Shown: positions 8,565 to 16,679 of the stretch, piece after piece | Layout of the letters: each line of letters begins with the position of its first letter | Position numbering within the stretch: the stretch's first letter is position 1 | Assembly (NCBI GenBank): GCA_032718475.1 | Contig: JAUCBJ010006088.1 | Coordinates: 1-20,607 of the forward strand | Reading direction: 5' to 3' | DNA: 20,607 nt | Source: Nemertoderma westbladi | Taxonomy: Eukaryota > Xenacoelomorpha > Nemertodermatida > Nemertodermatidae | Position numbers and translations under genes: made by a program | The notes under the pieces: generated by a model | The model's database searches: none | What the model was told of the DNA's origin: nothing | The model's input: the letters and a program-made list of their open reading frames with translations, nothing else

Positions 8565-9887
8565 TTAAATGACCTGCATCGATGTTGCTATCCTTTGTTT
8601 TTTTAATTCGTCAAATCGGAACTGAAATTGAATGGTTTTCATTCCTAACGTTTTCTCTTCATTCATAAATTGTTCAATCATTTCACGATGAACTAATATT
8701 CTGTAACATTTACACAGTAAATTCTCATCAATTTTCGGAATTATATATCCATAATATTCTGCTTCATACTTGAATAAGGCACTATTGTATATGCCAGTAT
8801 ATATTCTTTCTTCATACAAGGTATGGGCATCTTCGATATTGTGTGGTTTGTTTTCTTCAATACTATTTGTGTTCCTGTTTGCCATCCGTGCGGCCCTGCA
8901 TTTAAAGTCTCCCTCCACGGTAACCACTAAGGCTTCTTCTCGTCTGATGAGTAAATAATACGAGTGCATCTGGAATCTAACGTAGTCATCATGTTTCAGC
9001 ATCTTTTGGAGTCCATTAATGTGCATGTTAGAAGGCACAGTTAAGAAAGAATAACAACGGCAAAGTGTCAAACCGCTTATTATCGGTACAGTAAACCAAC
9101 TCTCATCTTTTATTATAACTAATTGCACTTCTCCTTTGTATGTTTTACCATCCTCTAGCATATCATACTTATACGTTTGCACACGTTTGCTTTCTCCATC
9201 TTGGTTAAGGTTAATCTTTTTAGCTATCTCGCATGAATCATCATCCTCTATTGAAACACATGTGACATACCGATGACCATCTGTTTTATTATAACTATAC
9301 TGGAATATAAGCTTTCTGTCTTGAATAGACAGGATGTGGCGTCTCTTATTAACATGGATGTTATTATCACGAAAGTATATTGTGTGGCAATCACAAAGTT
9401 CCATATTATTTTTTTTATCGAATGGAACTATATACCCATGTTTATCTTCATAATTATAGTATATACAACGGCCGGTATAAGTTATGGTTTCCTCTATGTT
9501 TGGAAGTTGATATCTATTAGGGCCGCAATCATTACATCCTGGAACACTAACCCATGTTGCTCTATAAGCAATTTTATCATTTCTATCTTTTCTAATTTCG
9601 CATTGAAATATAACAGCGTCACCCTCCTTCAGAATCTTCTTGTATCCATTAATATGGATTTTTGACTGGTAAGAAGGCACATCTATCTTACCGATATCCG
9701 GTTCTATGTGCCCATGTTGTTCGTCAACATTAAAATAATGGTATGTTTTGTTCACTTCCAATATGTCTCTCTGTGGTGGATACCACTGCCTTAGCGGACC
9801 TTCTGTTTGTGTAATAAGAGCATTTGGGTGTGTTTGGGTGGGGGCTTGACGTAGTCCCTGTTGAATACTGGTAGGGTGTATTGGCAT
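8565..9887 (-). CDS. Protein with four cold-shock/OB-like repeats, family not recognised
   Basis: A 440-codon uninterrupted frame, long for AT-rich DNA, so probably real. Four related segments lie at about residues 45-115, 135-215, 248-326 and 361-440. Each begins with Y-x-G/F, then (repeats 1, 2, 4) a GHIEP, GYIVP or GYIIP strand, then a hydrophobic strand, often a INGxxKxLK turn, and ends with a basic-aromatic strand (IFQCEI, LIFQYS, VRFQMH, IQFQFR). Repeats 2-4 share an LC-x-C-H/Y motif (LCDCH, LCRCY, LCKCY). The G-x-I/Y-x-P ... F/V-H ... D-x-V-x-F-x pattern resembles cold-shock domains, which bind single-stranded RNA or DNA, but the usual RNP aromatic motifs are weak. The role is unknown. 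The ATG at 9887 has a weak context (T at -3). The frame is open upstream across one TAA (9894-9896) into the Gln-Pro repeat, so the true N-terminus may lie further upstream. Confidence 0.7.
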   Translation of the reverse strand: MPIHPTSIQQGLRQAPTQTHPNALITQTEGPLRQWYPPQRDILEVNKTYHYFNVDEQHGHIEPDIGKIDVPSYQSKIHINGYKKILKEGDAVIFQCEIRKDRNDKIAYRATWVSVPGCNDCGPNRYQLPNIEETITYTGRCIYYNYEDKHGYIVPFDKKNNMELCDCHTIYFRDNNIHVNKRRHILSIQDRKLIFQYSYNKTDGHRYVTCVSIEDDDSCEIAKKINLNQDGESKRVQTYKYDMLEDGKTYKGEVQLVIIKDESWFTVPIISGLTLCRCYSFLTVPSNMHINGLQKMLKHDDYVRFQMHSYYLLIRREEALVVTVEGDFKCRAARMANRNTNSIEENKPHNIEDAHTLYEERIYTGIYNSALFKYEAEYYGYIIPKIDENLLCKCYRILVHREMIEQFMNEEKTLGMKTIQFQFRFDELKKQRIATSMQVI

Positions 9888-9893
9888 AAAGAA

Positions 9894-10472
9894 TTATTGA
9901 CTATGTTCTACTCCCGGTTGCATATTATAGTGAGTTGGAAGTTCCCCTTGTGGCGTATAAGGAGTTTGAAGCTCACTTGGTTGCATGATGGGAGATAGAA
10001 GCCCTCCTGGTTGCATATAGGTAGTTGTAAGCTCTCTTGGTTATATAACTGGAGTTTGAAGCTCACTTGGTTGCATGATGGGAGATAGAAGCCCTCCTGG
10101 TTGCACATAGGTAGTTGTAAGCTCTCTCGGTTGTATAACTGGAGTTTGAAGCTCACTTGGTTGCATGGAGGGAGATAGAAGCCCTCCTGGTTGTATGTAG
10201 GTAGTTGGAAGCTCTCTCGGTTGTATAACTGGAGTTGGAATAAGCCATATTGGTTGCATGATGGGAGATAGAAGCCCTCCTGGTTGCACATAGGTAGTTG
10301 TAAGCTCTCTCGGTTGTATAACTGGAGTTTGAAGCTCACTTGGTTGCATGGAGGGAGATAGAAGCCCTCCTGGTTGTATATAGGTAGTTGTAAGCACTCT
10401 CGGTTATATAACTGGAGTTTGAAGCTCACTTGGTTGCATGAAGGGAGATAGAAGCCCTCCTGGTTGCACATA
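9894..10472 (-). pseudogene. Gln-Pro decapeptide repeat region in frame with the cold-shock-like ORF, interrupted by TAA codons
   Basis: In the frame of the 440-codon ORF, this stretch encodes repeats of about 10 residues beginning Q-P (for example QPGGLLSPIM, QPSELQTPVI, QPRELTTTYV), forming 30-residue, 90-bp units. The act marker of the unit falls at 10048, 10138, 10228, 10321, 10411 and 10502. TAA codons occur at 10404-10406 and 10041-10043, both where other units have CAA (Gln), and a last TAA at 9894-9896 lies three codons before the ATG of the next ORF. An extra base near 10473 shifts the frame relative to the upstream repeats. It is either a decayed N-terminal part of one gene, a spliced-out segment, or an assembly error in a repeat. 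Another frame (10522-9908) is open only because the unit length is a multiple of three. Confidence 0.55.
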
Positions 10473-10900
10473 ATGTAGTTGGAAGCTCTCTCGGTTGTAT
10501 AACTGGAGTTGGAATAAGCCATCTTGGATGCATGGCAGGAGATAGAAGCCCTCGTGGTGGTTGCATGAGAGGAATTGGATGCTCTCCCGGTTGCATAACG
10601 GGTGCTGGTGGCTCTCGCTCTTTTGGTAGAAGCCCTTCTGGTTGCACAAGGGGAGCTGGTAGCTCACGCTCTCTTGGTTGCATTAGAGGAATTGGATGCT
10701 CTCCCGGTTGCATAACGGGTGCTGGTGGCTCTCGCTCTCTTGGTTGCATTAGAGGAGTTAGAAGCCCTTCTGGTTGCACAAGGAGAGCCGGTAGCTCTCG
10801 CTCTCTTGGTTGCATTAGATGAGTTAGAAGCCCTTCTGGTTGCACAAGGGGAGCTGGTAGCACACGCTCTCTTGGTTGCATATGTTGGGTTGGGAACCCT
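9930..10900. repeat. Coding minisatellite: 90-bp units, then alternating 30/36-bp units
   Basis: From about 9930 to 10520, a 90-bp unit (three 30-bp subunits, each with ggttg) repeats with spacings 90, 90, 93, 90 and 91 bp. From about 10560 to 10900, subunits of about 30 and 36 bp alternate, with one subunit shortened near 10620. All but one length change are multiples of three, as expected if selection once preserved the frame. Confidence 0.9.
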
Positions 10901-10941
10901 GCTCGTTGCAAAATTGTAATTTGAGGCGCATCTCTTGGCAT
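10426..10941 (-). CDS. Gln-Pro-rich tandem-repeat protein segment, unrecognised
   Basis: 171 codons starting MPRDAPQ, dominated by alternating 12- and 10-residue units such as QPREREPPAPVM and QPGEHPIPLM. The units are Pro-, Glu- and Arg-rich, presumably disordered. The phase and style match the downstream 90-bp repeats, so it is probably the N-terminal part of the same gene as the cold-shock-like ORF, separated by the +1 shift near 10473; past that point the frame runs out of phase to a stop. The ATG has A at -3. The frame remains open upstream to about 11005, and cag at 10990-10988 (minus) could be a splice acceptor, so the first exon may be elsewhere. No signal peptide or membrane segment is visible. 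The plus-strand Gly/Ser-rich frame over the same bases is a shadow. Confidence 0.5.
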   Translation of the reverse strand: MPRDAPQITILQRAGFPTQHMQPRERVLPAPLVQPEGLLTHLMQPRERELPALLVQPEGLLTPLMQPREREPPAPVMQPGEHPIPLMQPRERELPAPLVQPEGLLPKEREPPAPVMQPGEHPIPLMQPPRGLLSPAMHPRWLIPTPVIQPRELPTTLCATRRASISLHATK

Positions 10942-11281
10942 AATGACAATGTCTGGTAGGTCGTAGCACTGGTGAGTTAATGTGATTCTGTTTGCATAAA
11001 GATTGTGTTAAGCTCCTATACTAAGAACGGTTGACTTTTGACAGCTTCATGAAATCAAGAAGCGCATCTTCGAAGTTTGTGTCAATTTCACAATTCCAGC
11101 CAGCTGACTGATTACGAACAATTGAAAAGTGAAACTTAGTTCTTTAATTAATGTATTCCTTATGTTTGATTAACATCAAAGTAAAAATTACTGTATCGAA
11201 TAAAACTAAATTAATTTTAATTAGTTTATTAGTTTCCATAGATACTACCTCGAGATGATATCTCAAGATATAATAAGATAA

Positions 11282-11416
11282 TAATTATTTATTACATGGG
11301 AAAAAAACTAGAACTTTTTTTCATTATTCTCGAGGCATTTTATTTACCGAATAAAATATTAGAGAATATTAAAAAAAATATGTTCTACGTTTTTTTTCCC
11401 ATGTAATACGTAATTA
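11282..11416. repeat. Imperfect inverted repeat, arms of about 33 bp
   Basis: The left arm, with tattacatgggaaaaaaa at 11290-11307, pairs with ttttttttcccatgtaata at 11390-11408. The outer flanks (taatta) also pair. The arms differ by a few bases and one indel, and the loop of about 67 nt is AT-rich. It could be a small MITE or foldback element. Confidence 0.6.
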
Positions 11417-11923
11417 TATTCTTAAATTGGCACTTTTTTGTTGCTAAATTCATTAATAAAACATAGCGATTTATACTACAGTACAGTTGTGTTACAAAAT
11501 AAATTGAACTGTAGTATTTTACTATTTTGCTTCCATATTTACTGCGATTAAAATTATTGTACTCTTCAACTTCCGATACTGCCTTACTCAATGTTGAATA
11601 AATCAATGTTCTCTAATATTTATTACGTAACTACTAACTAGAGAGCCGCTTAACAACATTGACCACACGGATATTGAGTTCGGTTTTGGAGTTCGCCTTG
11701 CAGAGACTAAAGTTGCAATAACTTTTGAGTATGTGAATGGATTTTGCTCAAATTACTTTCAAACCTTTTCTACGTCGATGCTCTTTCACCACATGTAATA
11801 AAATTTAAAAAACTCCACCAAAAATATTTCACTTTACTTTCTTTTTTTTCGCCGGGAAAAAAAGTAAAATCAATGCAAGAGAAGCAAGTGTCAACATTGG
11901 AAAAGATATAAACATAATATCAA

Positions 11924-12019
11924 AATCACAACGCGTTTCGAATTTATTAAATTCGTCATCAGATGTTTTACTGTTCTCACCTGATCACGAATTTAATAAA
12001 TTCGAAACGCGTTGTGATT
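11924..12019. repeat. Near-perfect hairpin with 39-bp arms
   Basis: 11924-11962 and 11981-12019 are reverse complements with a single mismatch (c/g near 11957) around an 18-nt loop. The arms contain nested palindromes (aacgcgtt, ttcgaa). The hairpin lies 49 bp past the zinc-finger stop codon, so it would fall in that gene's 3' UTR; the distal arm supplies an AATAAA (11943-11948, minus strand). Confidence 0.9.
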
Positions 12020-12067
12020 GTGATAAAAACGCCTCTCACTGTAATTTTATAAAGTAAATAGTTAATA

Positions 12068-13246
12068 TTATAACAATTTTGGTAACAGGATGTTTCCCAT
12101 ACGACATGTAACGGCAGTATCGGAATGGGCTCTCTTCATATGCCTCAGCACGTTGGCCTTCTGTGTGAACGGCAGACCGCAGGTCTCACATTGGAACTTA
12201 ACTCCTCTGTGCACCGCATCCGTGTGTCGATGTAGATTCCCGCTGTTTAGAAAGACTTTACCGCAGAACTTACAAACAGTCGGTCGGCGGATCCGTCGTG
12301 TTCTGACGCCATTCCCGGAGTTATCCAACGAGAGATCGAATTCGTTGTCGCCGGAACCAGTGGTTTGTTCGGCTCCAGTTGATCCGTATAAGTCGATTCC
12401 AGATTGAAACCCGGAAGTAACATCCATAAAATTGTCATTCTCCGAGCCGCAGTTTCTTATAGAATCAGAGGAAATATTTTCGAGGGAAGATTCAATAAAT
12501 GGATCAGTTAATGTTGTAACTGAATCCGATGTGGTTTCCAGATTGCATTGTCCGGGAAGGGAACAAGAATCGAAGTTCTCTTGTTTTAAGGATATTGAGC
12601 CACAACTTACCGCTGTAATAGACGAGCGGTCTGCGTTATCTTGCGGTTCTGTGGAATTCTGACCAGATCCGATATTATTAGCGTCCGGTAAGAGGGACTC
12701 CGTAGTAATCAATTGATCCGGGTTCCGGGATGTTTCAAGTAAATACCTTAGACTTGGACTGGAGTACCGGTAGGGTTTGTTTGTCTGGGGTCTTCGGTAT
12801 AAAACTGTAGATTTAGGAATCCGTCGAATTTTATTTACAGAACGATGGGGCGAAGCAGTAATTCTACCCGCCGTAGATGTAAAACTATCTGATTTACTTA
12901 CTCCGTGGTCCACAAGTTGTTCGTAACTCAGAGAATTTGTTGCGATGGGGTTGAAGGATTGTAAATTATTCTCAGAAGACTGGGAACTATAAATATCGTG
13001 GTTTATACCGGAACCGGTACCACACAAGTGTTCATCTGATGTTCCCAACAATAACTGCAGCCATTTAGTAATTTGAGTGGCGCTGCATTTCCTTAACACA
13101 TATTCTTCTAAGAAACTTGAGTTCGATTCTATATACTCCTCGAAAAAAGTCTTCATAAACGCGTCATTCTCCAAACAGATGTTAACAAATATAGATTTAT
13201 TTATCACCAAAGCGTTGGATAAATCAATCGCCATTGGTAGATTCAT
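12068..13246 (-). CDS. Two-finger C2H2 zinc-finger protein
   Basis: A 392-codon intact frame. Two classical C2H2 fingers sit at the C-terminus: residues 325-346 (C-x2-C-x12-H-x4-H, starting CKFCGKVF) and 353-374 (CETCGLPF, same spacing), preceded by a basic stretch (VRTRRIRR, about 314-321) that could serve in nuclear import or DNA contact. Residues 1-65 are a mixed hydrophobic/acidic segment with no domain I recognise; 66-310 are Ser/Thr/Asn-rich and acidic, probably disordered. It is presumably a nuclear DNA-binding regulator. The ATG at 13246 has G at -3, and another ATG follows four codons later. No introns are needed. It could be a retrocopy or a transposon-captured gene, but nothing in it points that way. 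Plus-strand frames inside it are antisense shadows. Confidence 0.8.
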   Translation of the reverse strand: MNLPMAIDLSNALVINKSIFVNICLENDAFMKTFFEEYIESNSSFLEEYVLRKCSATQITKWLQLLLGTSDEHLCGTGSGINHDIYSSQSSENNLQSFNPIATNSLSYEQLVDHGVSKSDSFTSTAGRITASPHRSVNKIRRIPKSTVLYRRPQTNKPYRYSSPSLRYLLETSRNPDQLITTESLLPDANNIGSGQNSTEPQDNADRSSITAVSCGSISLKQENFDSCSLPGQCNLETTSDSVTTLTDPFIESSLENISSDSIRNCGSENDNFMDVTSGFQSGIDLYGSTGAEQTTGSGDNEFDLSLDNSGNGVRTRRIRRPTVCKFCGKVFLNSGNLHRHTDAVHRGVKFQCETCGLPFTQKANVLRHMKRAHSDTAVTCRMGNILLPKLL

Positions 13247-14084
13247 GACGTATGTAGTTGTAGTACTGTACAGCTGTACTAATTAGCCTACAGTATTATA
13301 CTGTATTACAGTATTATACCTGTATAGAACAGTAGAACGTCAAACTGTCAATGTGGAACAATTTTTAGGGGGGTGGTAATTCTCTGCTACACCGGGGTTT
13401 ATTTCCGGGCAGGCCTATGACTTTTCCGTAGACTGGTAGAGCTATAGCAATAAACATAAATGTGGTTTACTGGCATAGAGTGTAGGGCCTGTTGTAGGGG
13501 TGTGGTGTAGCATTAGGAAGGGACTTCGGTGGCGTTGGTATCTGGAAGCTTAAGATTGGTGTGGAGAAATTGATACAAAACGTGGGAGCACGGAGGAAAA
13601 GTCTGACAGTTGAAGAAAATAAGTTCAAGAAAAAATGAAGAAGCTGCCGCTGCAGTGTACTTTTGCCTTAATTAATAGATACCTGTGCTATGCAATACAG
13701 CAATAATATGCATAAATATAAAAAGGTGAATTTTCAAATAAATAGGTAAATTTCAATTTTGGAAGACCAATTAAATGCCCATTTACCTAAAAAGGTTGAA
13801 ACAACTATGATATGTTTGATGTCATTGTCATACAGCATTGAACTGTTGAAAATGTAAAATTACAGTAGTCCTACAACCTTTACAGCTTTACCTTTAACTA
13901 AAAGTAAAGTAGACGGCAGTTATTTTTCGGTATGCCTACGGTACCTATTTTTTTAATCATTTTACATACCGGTACCTATCTGCCTATATTTTTTCAAATT
14001 ATTAATTATTTATTGTTCTTTTTTACCTATAAATAATATTATGACATCCAGATTGTCAGACTATATCAACTGGCAGACTGGTAG
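13247..14084. other. Intergenic, no gene seen
   Basis: AT-rich, without a supported frame. It includes a short palindrome (gtacagctgtac, 13268-13279) and a near-duplicate acagtattata pair (13292-13317), which lie 5' of the zinc-finger gene and could be promoter-proximal, but no core promoter can be asserted. A partly duplicated ggtacctatttttt motif occurs near 13940 and 13973. Confidence 0.4.
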
Positions 14085-14132
14085 AGAAAACCTGAGTTGC
14101 TGAGTTTAACATAACCAAGAGAAAACACCTAC
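14085..14132. repeat. Left 48-bp duplication flanking LINE-C
   Basis: 48 bp starting agaaaacctgagttgctgag, repeated at 15940-15987 with one difference (a/g at 14117 versus 15972). It is directly next to the (act)n tail of LINE-C. Confidence 0.85.
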
Positions 14133-14262
14133 TACTACTACTACTAGGTCGAGCGAACTCGGACAGTGGAAATGAGATCCTTCCAGGCTTCCCGATTCTC
14201 CAGTTGTCGCAATTTCGTTTCTCCCAAGTTCAGTATCCCTTTCACGTTGATCTATATATATG

Positions 14263-14448
14263 TTATGGCCGGTCGTCCACGACTACGTACGCTTTCCATG
14301 AGTCCATGAGTCCATGAGCTTTCCAGAGAAGTAGATCTGGTATGACCTCGTCTTTACTTCGCCAGCAGTGCCCACTGAATCTTAATCTGCGTTCACGGAG
14401 GGTGGTTGATACAGGTGGTATTGTACCATAAAGTTCGGCGTTTGTCAT
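14263..14448 (-). pseudogene. LINE-C post-RT C-terminal fragment
   Basis: NAELYGTIPPVSTTLRERRL then RFSGHCWRSKDEVIPDLLLW corresponds to the segment present in LINE-B as RLRFAGHCFRREDQPVHNLVLW. This region follows the RT in many invertebrate LINEs; its function is not well defined. A short imperfect duplication (gagtccat repeated near 14300) adds a few residues. Confidence 0.7.
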
Positions 14449-14685
14449 GTGTTGTCTCCAGCTGATGTTTAGGGCTGCCCTTAGTAGTCTTGTGTAGCAA
14501 CCATCAATTCGTTGTTCAAGTGATTTATCAGTGTCCAGGTCTCACCCCCGTATAAAAATACACTTTCCACTGTGGCTCGAAAGAACTTAGTCTTCAGGTG
14601 CCTGGAGAGATCTGATTTCCAGATGGTATCCATTTTTGATAGAGCTACCCAAGCCTTTGCTTTCCTAACTTCTATGTCCTTTTTG

Positions 14686-15733
14686 CTACTCCTCTATCCA
14701 TGATCCAAGGTACTGGAAGTCATCGACCTTCCTTAGTTGATTATTATCAATGGTTGTCAAGTTTCCATCAACATTAAAGGTCATGAATTCGGTCTTTGTA
14801 GCATTTATATGCAATCCAACCTCCTTAGCAGCCCTCTCCACTTTATTTAGTAGAAGCTGTGCATCTGCTAGCGTATTAGAGAGCAGGGCGATGTCATCCG
14901 CAAAGTCGGTGTCTGTGACTGTAGTTGCCGGATATCTACTACTTCTGCGTTCTTGAAGTGTGAATCCCGGATCTTCACCTTTTGTGGCCGTCCTCATTGC
15001 GTAATCCAGCACAATTACAAATAGTAATGGTGCTAATGTGTCACCTTGCAGTACGCCAGCCAGGATTGAGAAAAACTCAGTTTCACCATCTGGTGAGAGT
15101 ACCTGCGCTTCTGTGTCACAATATAACAATCCAATGCCAGCAACAATTACTTCTGGTATTCCATAAGCTCTTAGGATTTCAAGCATTCTACCTCTATGGA
15201 TGGAGTCGAATGCCTTCTTGAAGTCCACAAAAGTCATGACTGCGGGGAGATTCTTCGACTTAATTCCTCCAATCAGTCTCCGTAGTGCAAGTATCTGGGC
15301 TATTGTTGATCTACTTGGTCGAAATCCGTTTTGGCTCTTACGCAGTAGTTTCTCTATGTGATGTCTAATCCTATATAGAATCATTTTATTGTATATTTTG
15401 GCAGCTACCACAAGCAGACAGATCCGATTTGGTATTTGGTATGCCGAGGTCTCCTTTCTTGGGGAGAGGCTTTAGTTGACCTTTAGTCCAAATTGGTGGT
15501 GGCTTTTCCCCTTTTAACATCCGGTTGCAAACATTCAATAATGGTCTGTTTAGCCCTCCGGTTTTCCATACCTCCGCTGGGATTTCATCTAATCCACTCG
15601 CTTTATTATTGGACATGCTTTTAATGCTTCTTTGGAGTTCAGCAGGTGTGAAGTCCCCTGTTTCTATAGGTAGTGTCTTGTCATATATTATCCTTGTAGG
15701 GCTGACCTCGATGTTTGGTGGCTGCCCAAGCAA
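14686..15733 (-). pseudogene. LINE-C reverse transcriptase
   Basis: Frames 15733-15386 and 15411-14686 together cover most of an RT. The first carries SNNKASGLDEIPAEVWK and LKPLPKKGD; the second SQNGFRPSRSTIAQILALRR, VDFKKAFDSIHRGRML, GVLQGDTLAPLLF, DTDFADDIALLS (catalytic FADD) and DFQYLGSW. The catalytic Asp residues are intact, but a frame change near 15400 removes a few residues around the ISLL-type block between them, and a stop follows IEE. The enzyme would copy its own RNA at a nicked target. The upstream linker frame (15930-15688) belongs to the same ORF2. Confidence 0.85.
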
Positions 15734-15939
15734 GTTGCTGAAGTGATTTTTCCACTTCCCAACACGTTCTTCAGACTATCGGCTTTGAGGCGCCCCTTTG
15801 CACAACTTTTCCGACCAGATACCTCATTTACAGTTTGCCAGGTAAGTCTTGATTGTTGCTGTATGTGAGCAGTTGTAATTGCTTCAGTTTTATCCTGTAT
15901 GTACTTTTCCTGGCTGATGTTGTAGGCCAATTTAATTGA

Positions 15940-15987
15940 AGAAAACCTGAGTTGCTGAGTTTAACATAACCGAGAGAAAACACCTAC
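15940..15987. repeat. Right 48-bp duplication flanking LINE-C
   Basis: Second copy of 14085-14132, one mismatch. It adjoins the truncated 5' end of LINE-C. Confidence 0.85.
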
Positions 15988-16679
15988 CGGTAGAATAATG
16001 TTGACAACTTCAAACTTGTCAACCGTCAACTTCAGTACATTTCACTGCAAATTAAAAGACTAGGCCTACTGCATTATTCAATGAAAAAAAAGTAAGCGGA
16101 AAACACAGCTTTTTTCACTTATTTCAATTTAGCTAAATTAAATCAGCCATTCTGTAGGATCTGAGTTCTGCAGTGTTACCATGTACAATAATAATAATAA
16201 TTGCAATATTTATATTTGTTTAACCAGGCGCCCTCCTAGATTTTACTAGATCAGGGCGCCTGGCTATGATAAACTGCACCAAATATTGTGAGTAGTGTCT
16301 ACATCATTGTCCAGAATAGGGTGTTTCCCTTCACTTCTATGGGGCTTTCTATTATTCCTACCTGTCCCAAATACGTTGTGTAATGATTTCCAACCTGTCC
16401 AATATAGGGGCATCCAATCAAATCATCATATGAGCCAACTCCTCGTCATGGGACCAATACCAACATTCCTAAAGTTAGGCATCTCCCTTATTGGCTATAT
16501 AATGTAAAGGTTAATGGAAAATTCCACTGATATATAATCCAAGTGTCAGCTACGAATCCAGGGCTCATTATAACAACCTATACTGGACAGAGCAACGTAT
16601 TTGGGACAGGAGCTGGTTGAGGTATATGTACAGAGGAAATTCCCATTCTAAATAAGGGCATTTGGAATACATGTTCCCT
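15988..16679. other. Intergenic with foldback motifs
   Basis: No gene is seen. It contains a strong GC-rich hairpin: 11-bp perfect arms at 16224-16234 (ccaggcgccct) and 16253-16263, 18-nt loop. It also contains nested inverted repeats: 16361-16378 (cctgtcccaaatacgttg) pairs perfectly with 16593-16610, and 16395-16408 pairs with 16577-16590 with one mismatch. The gtcccaaata and ccnnnatagggtg elements resemble the monomer of the 17560-20297 arrays. Confidence 0.6.

Larger units (their letters stand above)
10992..12060. other. AT-rich intergenic region with two foldback hairpins
   Basis: No supported gene. A 73-codon minus-strand frame at 11606-11385 is Tyr/Asn/Lys-rich and looks like chance in AT-rich DNA. 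Two long inverted repeats (11282-11416 and 11924-12019) are annotated separately. Confidence 0.5.
14133..15939 (-). mobile_element. LINE-C, 5'-truncated non-LTR retrotransposon
   Basis: On the minus strand the element runs from a truncated 5' end in the pre-RT linker (15930, AYNISQEKYIQDKTEAITTA) through RT to a C-terminal domain (RLRFSGHCWRSKDE, 14400-14340) and a tail of about five (tag) units at 14147-14133. The 48-bp flanking repeats define both ends. Compared with LINE-B it shares the architecture and the trinucleotide tail but differs in sequence. Frame breaks near 15400 and between 14686 and 14448 make it inactive. Confidence 0.9.

Noticed and set aside
9894-10406. Reassigned genetic code (TAA read as Gln)
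   Set aside because: Two TAA codons do sit at Gln positions, but TAA ends the zinc-finger and cold-shock-like frames where expected, and the LINEs and gypsy relic point to an ordinary animal genome.
10532-10919. Plus-strand Gly/Ser/Cys-rich and Leu/Val/Ala-rich repeat frames
   Set aside because: They are open only because the minus-strand repeat units are multiples of three; no start context or non-repeat part supports them.
11385-11606. 73-codon minus frame
   Set aside because: Low-complexity Tyr/Asn/Lys composition in AT-rich DNA; it also overlaps the 11282-11416 hairpin arm.
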